Below, piece by piece: positions 1 to 6,156 of a DNA stretch of 7,920 nucleotides. The stretch spans positions 1 through 7,920 of the forward strand of contig JAIRNL010000074.1 in NCBI GenBank assembly GCA_031258035.1. The letters are read 5' to 3'. The notes beneath the pieces were generated by a model. The model saw nothing but the letters and a program-made list of their open reading frames with translations, had not been told where the DNA came from and did not search any database. The stretch is from Azoarcus sp. (lineage in GTDB: Bacteria > Pseudomonadota > Gammaproteobacteria > Burkholderiales > Rhodocyclaceae). Position 1 is the stretch's first letter. Each line of letters begins with the position of its first letter. Made by a program: the position numbers and the translations under genes.

Positions 1-144
1 TCGGTCAAGCTCGACACGGACTACGGCAAGCCGGGCGCAGACGCGCTCACGCTCTACAACACGTCAATGATGGCCTTCGGTGCGGGCGACGATGCGGCGG
101 CTTGCCGGTCGCTCGTTACAGCTTTGGAGTCCCAAAAGGGCTGA
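1..144 (+). CDS. 3' end of an unidentified plus-strand gene (partial)
   Basis: Frame 1 is open from the window edge to a TGA at 142-144, giving the last 47 residues of a protein whose start lies outside. The visible tail reads like a normal soluble C-terminus (for example GKPGADALTLYNTSMMAFG, then CRSLVTALESQKG). I do not recognise the family and see no membrane segment or catalytic motif. It is convergent with the tail fibre gene, with only 13 bases between the two stop codons. It could be another phage gene or, if the element ends here, a host gene; the fragment is too short to decide. The codons are GC-rich and in keeping with the rest of the window. Confidence 0.5.
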   Translation, partial: SVKLDTDYGKPGADALTLYNTSMMAFGAGDDAAACRSLVTALESQKG

Positions 145-157
145 TGTCCTTACACAT

Positions 158-1273
158 CTACACCGACGCCCCCGCATAAACACACGCCAGCGCCGCCACG
201 TTGCGCGGGCGCGTCTCGTTCGCTGTGCGCCCGCTCCCGTAGCCCATTGTCTGGTAATTGACGCCTGTGCCTTGAATGCCGCCATCCAGTGAGCCGCCGG
301 CGTTTCCTGGACTGAGGAGGTTCAGCCATGAACTGCTCGACGAGTGTCTGTGTGATTGATAGGCATCAGTCTGCGTACTCCCAAGCGCCCTGCCGGAATC
401 GACGCCCCTGCCGTTATCCCAACCCCGCCTGAATTCCCCGCGAAAGTCGGGCAGTCGGAACGTTGTCGAACCATTGCCGCGCGAGTACTTTCCGGTGTTC
501 GCGCTCCACTGGCTCTCATCGACGATATTTTCACCCGTATTCGCAAAATTCCAGAGTTTCGGGTATTGCGCCCGCGTGACGAGTTGCCCGGCCAGCGGTA
601 ACCAGACGGCGGGCGGCGTCGTGCCGCTGAAGTCCGCGATCATCCCGACAAACAGGCTGTCGATGAATTCAGACATGAATGCCGGTTTCACGGCGATATG
701 CAACACCGAGCGCGCGAACACCTCGGCGGGCGTTGCGGCGCGCATGGTGCCCGCGACCTCTTCCGTCGCGGGCGGCGTTTCCAGTGATTCGATGTCGAAT
801 ATCCGCCAGCCGTCGGCAAACCAGTAATACCCGTGCCCGTCGGCGGTGGTGCCGTACAGATCGAAGGCATTGACCGTGAGCGGCTGGACATTCCACTGCC
901 CGCCGGAATAATACGCAAGCCCGTGGCCCGCGCCGTTCCAGTCAGTGACAATAGCCTCCGCGCCATTCGGCATGTCGGTAAGCGCATCGAGCGCGGTCAT
1001 GTCATCGACGATTTGCCAGATGTCGCGCACATGATGAATCGTCGATGCTTTTGCCGCAAACGTCGCGTTCATTGCGGAAAGCAGCTGATTGCTGTTTTCC
1101 GAATCCAATGGCACGCCCATGCCCTCGACCGCGCCCGCGATCTCTTCCTGTACATCATTCAGCCATCTGGCAGTGATCTCAGTCGGCGGACGTTGCGCCT
1201 GTGCGTCTTCGTGCGTGAATTTATTGCGCCCGAGTTCATCCTGAACCGTGCCGGCTCCCGCGATCCTGAACAT
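158..1273 (-). CDS. Short tail fibre with C-terminal collar-type domain
   Basis: This 371-residue protein probably forms the distal fibre that contacts the host receptor. Residues 31-70 (TEITARWLNDVQEEI, then LDSEN..QLLSAM) match the attachment-end segment common in prophage tail proteins. Residues 173-189 resemble the 'G-T-x-R-x-A-T-P-A-E-V' element of fibre shafts. Residues 210-368 look like a phage tail collar domain: PPAVWLPLAGQ, TTFRLPDFRGEFRRGWDNG, a histidine pair in QSHRH, and a closing ETRPRNVAALACVYAG. The section at about 85-165, rich in Gly, Trp and Tyr, I cannot assign; it may be a binding or spacer domain. I chose the ATG at 1273 because GGGAGGA lies 4 bases upstream and the N-terminus fits the family. 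A longer frame to 1318 would run back over the end of the previous gene. It is the last gene of the minus-strand operon, 1 base after the gp48-like stop. No fibre-assembly chaperone gene follows on this strand. Confidence 0.85.
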   Translation of the reverse strand: MFRIAGAGTVQDELGRNKFTHEDAQAQRPPTEITARWLNDVQEEIAGAVEGMGVPLDSENSNQLLSAMNATFAAKASTIHHVRDIWQIVDDMTALDALTDMPNGAEAIVTDWNGAGHGLAYYSGGQWNVQPLTVNAFDLYGTTADGHGYYWFADGWRIFDIESLETPPATEEVAGTMRAATPAEVFARSVLHIAVKPAFMSEFIDSLFVGMIADFSGTTPPAVWLPLAGQLVTRAQYPKLWNFANTGENIVDESQWSANTGKYSRGNGSTTFRLPDFRGEFRRGWDNGRGVDSGRALGSTQTDAYQSHRHSSSSSWLNLLSPGNAGGSLDGGIQGTGVNYQTMGYGSGRTANETRPRNVAALACVYAGASV

Positions 1274-1274
1274 C

Positions 1275-1868
1275 TCATCCTCCCGCGCCCGTGATGTCCT
1301 CGAACCAGAGCAACACATGGGCCTGTTTGAAATCTTCGAGCGCCGCGCGAAGCACCGAAAGCGGCGTCACCGTTTTGTAGTAGCGCACCAGCATGATGGC
1401 GCGCGTCCGTTGCGCGGCAGACCAGCACCGCGCCGCCGGATCGCGCCCGGAGCCGTCCCCGCCGTGCCGCCCGACCGCCATCGGCGCGAACAAGTGAAAT
1501 ATCTGTACGAGCGGCACAGCGAAATCGGTCTGCGGCGCCTCGGCACTCCAGCAGCGGTCGCCGACATGCGAGCCGGCAGCCAGGGGAAGCCGCGGAAAGG
1601 TTTCCGCGGCGCCGGCGGCGGCGAGCGCCGCTTCGGCGGCGCGGCGGTATTCAGAAATAGGCCAGCTCGCAAAACGCGGCCTGTGCGTCTCGATCGCATT
1701 GTCGAGTACGCCCGGCAGCGCCGTGTCGATGCGCGCCAGCTCCTGCGCCGTACTCGCCAGCAGGGCGCTGCCGAGACCGCCCGGCGGCCACTCCCACGCA
1801 CGACCGGGCGGTAACAGCGCCCGCATCGCATCGGCGTAGTCGTGCGCGTCATGCGCCGGCAGCCTCAT
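1275..1868 (-). CDS. Mu gp48-like (YmfQ/DUF2313-type) tail protein
   Basis: The product has 197 residues, about the usual length of this family, which sits at the baseplate rim between the J-like wedge and the fibre. The N-terminus (YADAMRALLPPGRAW, residues 11-25) is the family signature, followed by a helix with LLASTAQELARIDTALPGVLDNAI. The C-terminus (VLRAALEDFKQAHVLLWFED, about 172-191) fits the 'K-x-A-H-x-x-x-x-F' end of the family. The middle (about 65-155) differs from the typical 'ERALGLP' core and has two CWSA segments, so this is a divergent member. The start at 1868 overlaps the J-like stop as ATGA, with GGAG a few bases upstream, pointing to coupled translation. The same frame stays open upstream to 2369, but that part overlaps the J-like gene and does not look like protein. 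Confidence 0.78.
   Translation of the reverse strand: MRLPAHDAHDYADAMRALLPPGRAWEWPPGGLGSALLASTAQELARIDTALPGVLDNAIETHRPRFASWPISEYRRAAEAALAAAGAAETFPRLPLAAGSHVGDRCWSAEAPQTDFAVPLVQIFHLFAPMAVGRHGGDGSGRDPAARCWSAAQRTRAIMLVRYYKTVTPLSVLRAALEDFKQAHVLLWFEDITGAGG
1278..1284 (-). promoter_or_regulatory. Shine-Dalgarno site of the tail fibre gene
   Basis: On the minus strand this reads GGGAGGA, four bases before the ATG at 1273. It lies inside the last codons of the gp48-like gene and decides the fibre start against the longer open frame beginning at 1318. Confidence 0.6.
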
Positions 1869-2914
1869 ACCCACTCCAGATCGGCAAACACGAGCACCTC
1901 GCCCGGTGAGACAGCAACGTTCTCCATGGGCGCGAGGCGGACGTACCGGCTCGATACGGTGGCGATGGCCGCGTCGATGGCCGCCACATACAGGATCGAT
2001 GTCTCGGCCTGTTCGGCAAAAATGGCCTCGCCGATGGCGGCGGCGATGCGTTCCCGGTTCGCCGCGTTGTCGATGGCCGCGTCGATCTGCAACCGTACCG
2101 TCACCGGGCGAATGAGCGGCGCGGCAAGCCGCCAGTCCGCCGTGGCGGGCGCGACGGCGGCGTAATACTCGCCGACGGCGGCAAGCACGCCCGGCGTTGG
2201 CTGCCGGTTGATCGCGCCATTGCAGATGGGGTACACAACGACGGAACCGGGGCCCAGCGCATGCGGAAACACCAGCGCGCCGGAGACCGAGGGATGCGCG
2301 GAGCGGGCCCAGTATCGGTAATCCTCGATCCGCCCGCCGCGCGCGCCGAGTACCGTCATGACCTGCCATTCGTCGGCAACCCGCAGCCGCCAGTCATCGA
2401 CCGATTCCTCCGCCGCGCCGCCGGTGATGCCCTCAATGCCTACCGTGACTGTTCCGGCGATGCCGGGTTGCGGATCGATGAACGTGAGTTGCGCGCCCGG
2501 CGGCAAGTTGCCGTCGTCACCCGGCTCGACCGCGCGCACACTGACCGTGGCGACAGATGTGTTCGCTGTAAACTGCGCGGCGAGCACCCGGTAATCCTGT
2601 CGATTCGGCCCTCGCAGCAGCGTGTCCGCGAGGATGACGCTACCCGGCGCGCCGCTCGCCAGTGCCGTCCCGGCAGCGGGGGTTGCATCGAGCCGCGCGA
2701 CGTTATAGAGCGCCGCCCAGTCGTAGAGCCGCTCCAATTCGCAAGTGAGCGGATTGCATTGCCGGTCGAGCCATTCCAGGTGCCCGTGCAGGCCGTGGCA
2801 GGCGCGCGCCCAGGTGTGCGAGAGCGCCTCGCGCAGCGCCTCGGGCAGCGCCGCCAGATCGGCGGCAATGCGGGCATCGAGATCGGAGAGCGAGGGGCGG
2901 GAATATCCGGGCAT
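1865..2914 (-). CDS. Baseplate assembly protein J-like (Mu gp47 family)
   Basis: This 349-residue protein is a wedge component of the contractile-tail baseplate, related to P2 gpJ and T4 gp6. The N-terminus (PSLSDLDARIAADL) is the usual J-family opening. It is followed by a helical region with CNPLTCELERLYDWAALYNV, where the family has the 'A..L.R.A..LGV.R..A..A.G' block, and a beta-rich part (GSVILADTLLRGPNRQDY, then PGDDGNLPPGAQLTF). The segment AAEESVDDWRLRVADEWQ is the 'E-S-D-x-x-x-R-x-R' landmark, and GRIEDYRYWARSAHPSVSGALVFP matches the 'Y-x-x-W-A' region that follows. The end is the typical domain with PVTVRLQIDA and VAVSPGEVLVFADLEWV. The start at 2914 is one base after the gp46-like stop. 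There is no good Shine-Dalgarno, so translation probably depends on coupling to the upstream gene. Confidence 0.92.
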   Translation of the reverse strand: MPGYSRPSLSDLDARIAADLAALPEALREALSHTWARACHGLHGHLEWLDRQCNPLTCELERLYDWAALYNVARLDATPAAGTALASGAPGSVILADTLLRGPNRQDYRVLAAQFTANTSVATVSVRAVEPGDDGNLPPGAQLTFIDPQPGIAGTVTVGIEGITGGAAEESVDDWRLRVADEWQVMTVLGARGGRIEDYRYWARSAHPSVSGALVFPHALGPGSVVVYPICNGAINRQPTPGVLAAVGEYYAAVAPATADWRLAAPLIRPVTVRLQIDAAIDNAANRERIAAAIGEAIFAEQAETSILYVAAIDAAIATVSSRYVRLAPMENVAVSPGEVLVFADLEWV

Positions 2915-2915
2915 G

Positions 2916-3323
2916 TCACAGCGTCAGCGGAATGCGCAGCATGAACTTGCGCCCATTGTGCATGCCCGAGATCCCGACAAATACGCTGGAAACATTACCC
3001 GACGGGGCGCTCGTCCGCTCGTCCGTGACGGCGATGTCCTGTAGCGCGGGCGCTCGGGAGAGCGTGCGCGTGATGATCGAGACAACCTCCCGGCGGGCGT
3101 CGTCCGTGAGCGGCTGCCGCCGGACGTGCCACAGTGCGCTGCCGTCCTGCGGCGATTTATACCAGCCGCGCCGATCCCACTGCGTCGGCACGCGCCGCGC
3201 CGGGGCCTGCTGATCGGTGAAGAGCAGCGCGTAGACCAGTGTTTCAACCGCGGCCAGATCGTCATCGCCGTGGTCTGCGGCGAGGTCGAATTCGCAGGGC
3301 GCGGTCTGAATGAGCCTGAGCAT
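2916..3323 (-). CDS. Baseplate wedge protein, Mu gp46 family
   Basis: The product has 135 residues, normal for phage GP46 proteins (functionally like T4 gp25), which form the inner wedge of the baseplate. The sequence shows an acidic early segment, a helix with LVYALLFTDQQA, and then the hallmark QWDRRGWYKSPQDGSALWHV (residues 48-67), where the family carries a conserved 'D-R-R-G-W' and a Gly-x-x-L-W. The C-terminus is a beta hairpin ending in FMLRIPLTL. I chose the ATG at 3323 rather than the longer open frame from 3413, because AGGGGG lies four bases upstream and the protein then begins at the normal family point (MLRLIQ). It starts 8 bases after the gp45-like stop. The TGA is followed by one base and then the J-like ATG. 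Confidence 0.88.
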   Translation of the reverse strand: MLRLIQTAPCEFDLAADHGDDDLAAVETLVYALLFTDQQAPARRVPTQWDRRGWYKSPQDGSALWHVRRQPLTDDARREVVSIITRTLSRAPALQDIAVTDERTSAPSGNVSSVFVGISGMHNGRKFMLRIPLTL

Positions 3324-3331
3324 GACGCCCC

Positions 3332-3907
3332 CTATTTGACCGTTCCAGTTTCGGCGCCGCCCGGCTGCACGCCGGTATGCACGTGCGTATCGCCAATGTT
3401 CTTGTCGTTGCACGAAATCGAGCCGACGATGGCGAAATGGCCGGTGACAGACGAACCGCCGCCGCCTTCGCCCGCGACGGCGAGCGATTGAGCGATGACA
3501 ACAGCGCCGGTGGTCTCCATCCGCGGCGCGTCGATGATGACGCGCGGCGCTCTCAGCGTGATCTCTTCGGCGGCATTGATTTCGATCTTCCCGCCGCGCT
3601 GGAGGTGAACGTAATTCCCCTCGTCGTCATGCAGCGCCACCTCGCCTTCCGCGATGTCCATGTTGTACTGCCGGTCGCCGATCACGATGGCAATGCCGTG
3701 CGAGCGGTCGCCGGACGGAAAAAGAAGATAGGTTTGCGCGCCAGGGTGCGGGCGATAGGAAAGGCCGTAAGGCTCGACGCGGTCGATGTTCGGCAGCACC
3801 TCGTCGGCCAGGACGCGCGCCTGCACCCGATCCGCGCCCAGCAGCGCAAGCACGCCGCGCGCGATGGACAACTGAAGCCGCCGCCAGACATGATCCGTCA
3901 TGATCAT
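3332..3907 (-). CDS. Baseplate assembly/central spike protein, Mu gp45 family
   Basis: The 191-residue product is the membrane-piercing spike at the end of the tail tube (family of Mu gp45 and P2 gpV). Residues 43-82 (RVEPYGLSYRPHPGAQTYLLF, then GDRSHGIAIVIGDRQY) form the family's OB-fold signature. Residues 88-130 (EGEVALHDDEGNYVHLQRGGKIEI, then ITLRAPRVIIDAP) look like the repetitive beta-helix of the spike shaft. A Gly-rich turn (EGGGGSS) follows at 147-153. Near the end, THVHTG places a His-x-His pair at 175-177, the motif known to hold an iron ion at the tip of such spikes. Two starts are possible. The ATG at 3907 overlaps the hub stop as ATGA. The ATG at 3901, two codons later, has a GGGA at better spacing (7 bases). 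The difference is only two residues. Confidence 0.9.
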   Translation of the reverse strand: MIMTDHVWRRLQLSIARGVLALLGADRVQARVLADEVLPNIDRVEPYGLSYRPHPGAQTYLLFPSGDRSHGIAIVIGDRQYNMDIAEGEVALHDDEGNYVHLQRGGKIEINAAEEITLRAPRVIIDAPRMETTGAVVIAQSLAVAGEGGGGSSVTGHFAIVGSISCNDKNIGDTHVHTGVQPGGAETGTVK

Positions 3908-4893
3908 TTCCCGCCCGCGAACGCGTCACGCGCCATGACCGTGAGGCGGGTCGCATGCCCGCCACGGTCATCGAGGCTGAATGAACGGTCGCCGATCAAC
4001 ATCACATCATCGATGTTTTCAGCCGGGATCGTGACCCGCACCTGCGTGTTGATGTCCCATGGCCGCCAGCCGCCATCGTGCGGGTAGCGCCACCCCTGCA
4101 CGGTGAGTTCCACGCGATGCGCCCGGGCGCGGCGCCGATTGCGCTCCAGCTCCGCGCGCCGGTCGCAGCCGCCCAGGCTTTGTCCGGACTTGTCCGCGAC
4201 GATATGCATTGGGCGGTAGAACCGGATGTCCGCATCCTTCACGCGGCTCATTGCGGCCGCGCCGCCGTCGGTGTCGTGCGATTTGACGCAGTACTCGCTG
4301 AACCGCTGCGAATGCTCGTCGATGACCTCGTAATCGAGGATGTGTTCGCCGTAGACGAGCGAGGCGACCGGTGCGGCCTTCGTCGGTTCGGCGAGCACCA
4401 GCCCCCCGTCGGCGCGCGGATAAAACAGCAGGTTCGCGGTGCGCGCGGCATTGATGAGCGCCGTCGCCGGCGACTCGCACTGCATGGCGAACTCCTCGAC
4501 AACAGACGTTTTTGCCAGCACCTGCAAAGGCACCTTGAAGTCGCTGCAAAGGCGCTTTGCGATCTCGCCGAGCGTGAGACCGGAAAGCGTCTTGCTATAC
4601 TGGCTATCGACCAGCTCGCGGGCAAGGCTGCGTCCATCGAGCGAGATGTCGTGCGAATCGCGCCCGACACGGCGGCTCAGCCGATCGAGCCGTACCGTTG
4701 TCACGGGCTGGCCCGCGATCACCACCCCGATGACGCTGTTCGCCGTGATGCCGAGGTTGTCGCCCGTGCCGGGCAGCGTCACCTCCAGCCGCAGCGTCGC
4801 GCACAGATCATCGACCGACGAGCGCACCTCGGCGCGTTGCCACCGCCCGTAGCGAAAACCATCGAACCGGATCTCGACCTCGTCGTTATCCAT
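3904..4893 (-). CDS. Baseplate hub protein, Mu gp44 family (late control D-like)
   Basis: The product has 329 residues and is the trimeric hub that joins the tail tube to the spike (family of Mu gp44, P2 gpD and T4 gp27). The N-terminus, with VEIRFDGFRYGRWQRAEVRSS and then LRLEVTLP, is the usual opening beta domain. Further on are VRLDRLSRRVGRDSHDISLDGRS, a 'GLTLGEIAKRLCSDF' helix, NLLFYPRADGGLVLAEP, and the C-terminal GWRYPHDGGWRPWDINTQVRV segment, matching the 'G-W-R..G..W..N..V.V..P' pattern. I prefer the ATG at 4893 (MDNDEVEIRF) because it begins at the family's normal point. An in-frame ATG at 4905 adds four residues, and neither has a clear Shine-Dalgarno. The start overlaps the end of the gp43-like gene by 8 bases (20 with the longer start), and the stop overlaps the spike gene. 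Confidence 0.88.
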   Translation of the reverse strand: MDNDEVEIRFDGFRYGRWQRAEVRSSVDDLCATLRLEVTLPGTGDNLGITANSVIGVVIAGQPVTTVRLDRLSRRVGRDSHDISLDGRSLARELVDSQYSKTLSGLTLGEIAKRLCSDFKVPLQVLAKTSVVEEFAMQCESPATALINAARTANLLFYPRADGGLVLAEPTKAAPVASLVYGEHILDYEVIDEHSQRFSEYCVKSHDTDGGAAAMSRVKDADIRFYRPMHIVADKSGQSLGGCDRRAELERNRRRARAHRVELTVQGWRYPHDGGWRPWDINTQVRVTIPAENIDDVMLIGDRSFSLDDRGGHATRLTVMARDAFAGGK

Positions 4894-6043
4894 AAACCGC
4901 GCCATTTACAAATAGCGGATGCCGCACGGTGTTGAGCGCCAGAAACGCCTCTTCGGTCGTTCCGAGATTATGAGCGATGAGCACGGCGGGCAGCGGGCGC
5001 ACGATATCCCGGCGCACGATGGGCCGAAAATCCTGCGCGGAGAGCGCCCGGATGACGGCGGCGCGCGCCCTGGCCGCCGGCTGGAAAACGGCATCCGGCA
5101 CAACGGGCAAAATGTCCGTCGCGCACTTTTCGACCGCCGCCAACGCCAGGTCGCGGTCGCGTTCAGACGGGTATTCCGCGATGGCAACGGACATCGCCGC
5201 GGCGGCAATCAGCCGCTGCTCCAATGCATACTCGGCGCGCAAGCTGGCGAGCAGGGATTGATCGGCAGCCTGCGCGCCCGTCAACGTGACCGCCCGGCGG
5301 GACGTGCCCGCCGCCCGCGCGATGCGCCCGACCGTTTCGGCGCGGGCCGTGGCGGCAATGTCGTTCCTGCCGCCGAGGCCCAGCGCATCCGCAAGGCTGC
5401 GGAATGCCGCCGCGTACCGCCCCGGAATGGCCGCGATGGCCGCAAGATCGGTCTTGATGCCGCCGATGACATTCATGACCGCGCCCGCCAACGACAGCGG
5501 CAACGTTGCGAGCGAGATGATCTTGCGCAACCCCTCCAGCCGCTGCTGAACGGCAGCGATAAATTGCTGCATCGCGCTCGCCGACATTGAGCGAATGTCG
5601 TAATCGGCCACCGCCGCATCGGCCATGTCGGCGACAGCGCCCTGGGCGATGTCGTCGAACATCAGTTCCGGCTGCCGACGCTCCCCGCCGGGGACAAATG
5701 TGATTTTGACGCTGGCGTATCCATTTTCCCCGGAGGATTCCGACAACGACCACGTTTTTGGTCGCACCCAAAGCTCGCCCAGCCATGGGTGCGTCAGCCA
5801 GTCCGCGCCGGGTTCCGCGAGCAGCGTGAGTAATTCATTGCGGGGGATGTCGTAGTCCGGGCCGATGAAATACGCCGTCAGTGACCAGTCCCAGGCCGCC
5901 AGCCCCAGATCCTCCGTGAGCGGCACATCCGCGCCGGGGTACTCGTGCACGACAAGCCGCCGTCCGCCTGTTGCCTCGTGGCTTTCGGTCAAGAATTCCA
6001 GCCCGCGAAAGCGGGCGCGGCCCATACGGTCAATCCACGGCAT
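4886..6043 (-). CDS. DNA circularization / tail hub-binding protein, Mu gp43 family
   Basis: The product has 385 residues. The first 120 match the DNA circulation N-terminal domain: residues 1-40 read like 'M-x-W-x-D-R-x-x-x-A-x-F-R-G' followed by ESHEATGGRRLVVHEYPGAD, then FIGPDYDIPRNELLTLL and THPWLGELWVRPKTW, with SVKITFVPGG closing the domain. The rest is Ala-rich and helical, with a variable region and a C-terminal part (ERDRDLALAAVEKCATDILP, then LPAVLIAHNLG) typical of the family. In Mu relatives this protein belongs to the baseplate/tail tube junction, although the family name comes from a proposed DNA role. The ATG at 6043 fits the family N-terminus; the frame is open further upstream to 6376 but those residues do not look like protein, and they overlap the divergent methyltransferase. 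No Shine-Dalgarno is visible. It is the first gene of the minus-strand operon. Confidence 0.88.
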   Translation of the reverse strand: MPWIDRMGRARFRGLEFLTESHEATGGRRLVVHEYPGADVPLTEDLGLAAWDWSLTAYFIGPDYDIPRNELLTLLAEPGADWLTHPWLGELWVRPKTWSLSESSGENGYASVKITFVPGGERRQPELMFDDIAQGAVADMADAAVADYDIRSMSASAMQQFIAAVQQRLEGLRKIISLATLPLSLAGAVMNVIGGIKTDLAAIAAIPGRYAAAFRSLADALGLGGRNDIAATARAETVGRIARAAGTSRRAVTLTGAQAADQSLLASLRAEYALEQRLIAAAAMSVAIAEYPSERDRDLALAAVEKCATDILPVVPDAVFQPAARARAAVIRALSAQDFRPIVRRDIVRPLPAVLIAHNLGTTEEAFLALNTVRHPLFVNGAVYG

Positions 6044-6156
6044 GCGAGTACGTGCGAACGGCGACGGGTCGCAGTGTCGTGCGCCTCGCCCGAGATTGTC
6101 ATGCGGGAAATGTTTCCAACCTAAACGGCATTCCTGTGTACACGCATCATCGAACA
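6044..6156. promoter_or_regulatory. Divergent intergenic region with two short dyads
   Basis: These 113 bases separate the minus-strand baseplate operon from the plus-strand methyltransferase/tape-measure operon, so promoters for both are expected here or nearby. I see TTGTCA at 6096-6101, one base from the -35 consensus, but only a poor -10 (CCTAAA, 6120-6125, spacing 18). An inverted repeat GGAAA-TG-TTTCC at 6106-6117 falls between these two boxes, where an operator would block transcription. A second, perfect 8-base palindrome GTGTACAC lies at 6136-6143, close to the methyltransferase ATG at 6157. Neither divergent gene has a visible Shine-Dalgarno. These are weak signals read by eye; phage late promoters often need a dedicated activator and need not match the consensus. 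Confidence 0.3.

Noticed and set aside
122..140. Hairpin TTTGG-AGTC-CCAAA between the convergent genes as a terminator
   Set aside because: The stem is only five base pairs with no T tract on either strand, and it lies inside the coding end of the left gene. A bidirectional terminator is plausible there but not shown.
1275..2369. A 364-residue open frame on the minus strand covering the gp48-like gene and much of the J-like gene
   Set aside because: Only the last 197 residues (from 1868) look like a protein. The upstream part is Arg/Gly-rich shadow of the J-like gene, which is intact in its own frame.
2261..2944. A 227-residue plus-strand frame opposite the J-like gene
   Set aside because: It has an Arg-rich composition typical of shadow frames in GC-rich DNA, no ribosome binding site, and lies opposite a clearly recognised gene.
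4078..4935. A 285-residue plus-strand frame opposite the hub gene
   Set aside because: It is the same kind of antisense shadow, with no recognisable domain; the hub protein on the other strand is well supported.
5971..6156. Upstream extension of the methyltransferase frame to an ATG at 5971
   Set aside because: The added 62 residues look random and lie over the start of the gp43-like gene and the control region. The family's normal opening starts at the ATG at 6157.
140..6156. Invertible segment with recombinase sites at its ends
   Set aside because: I compared the left junction with the reverse complement of the right junction by eye and found no matching inverted repeat of useful length. 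There is also no invertase gene in the window.
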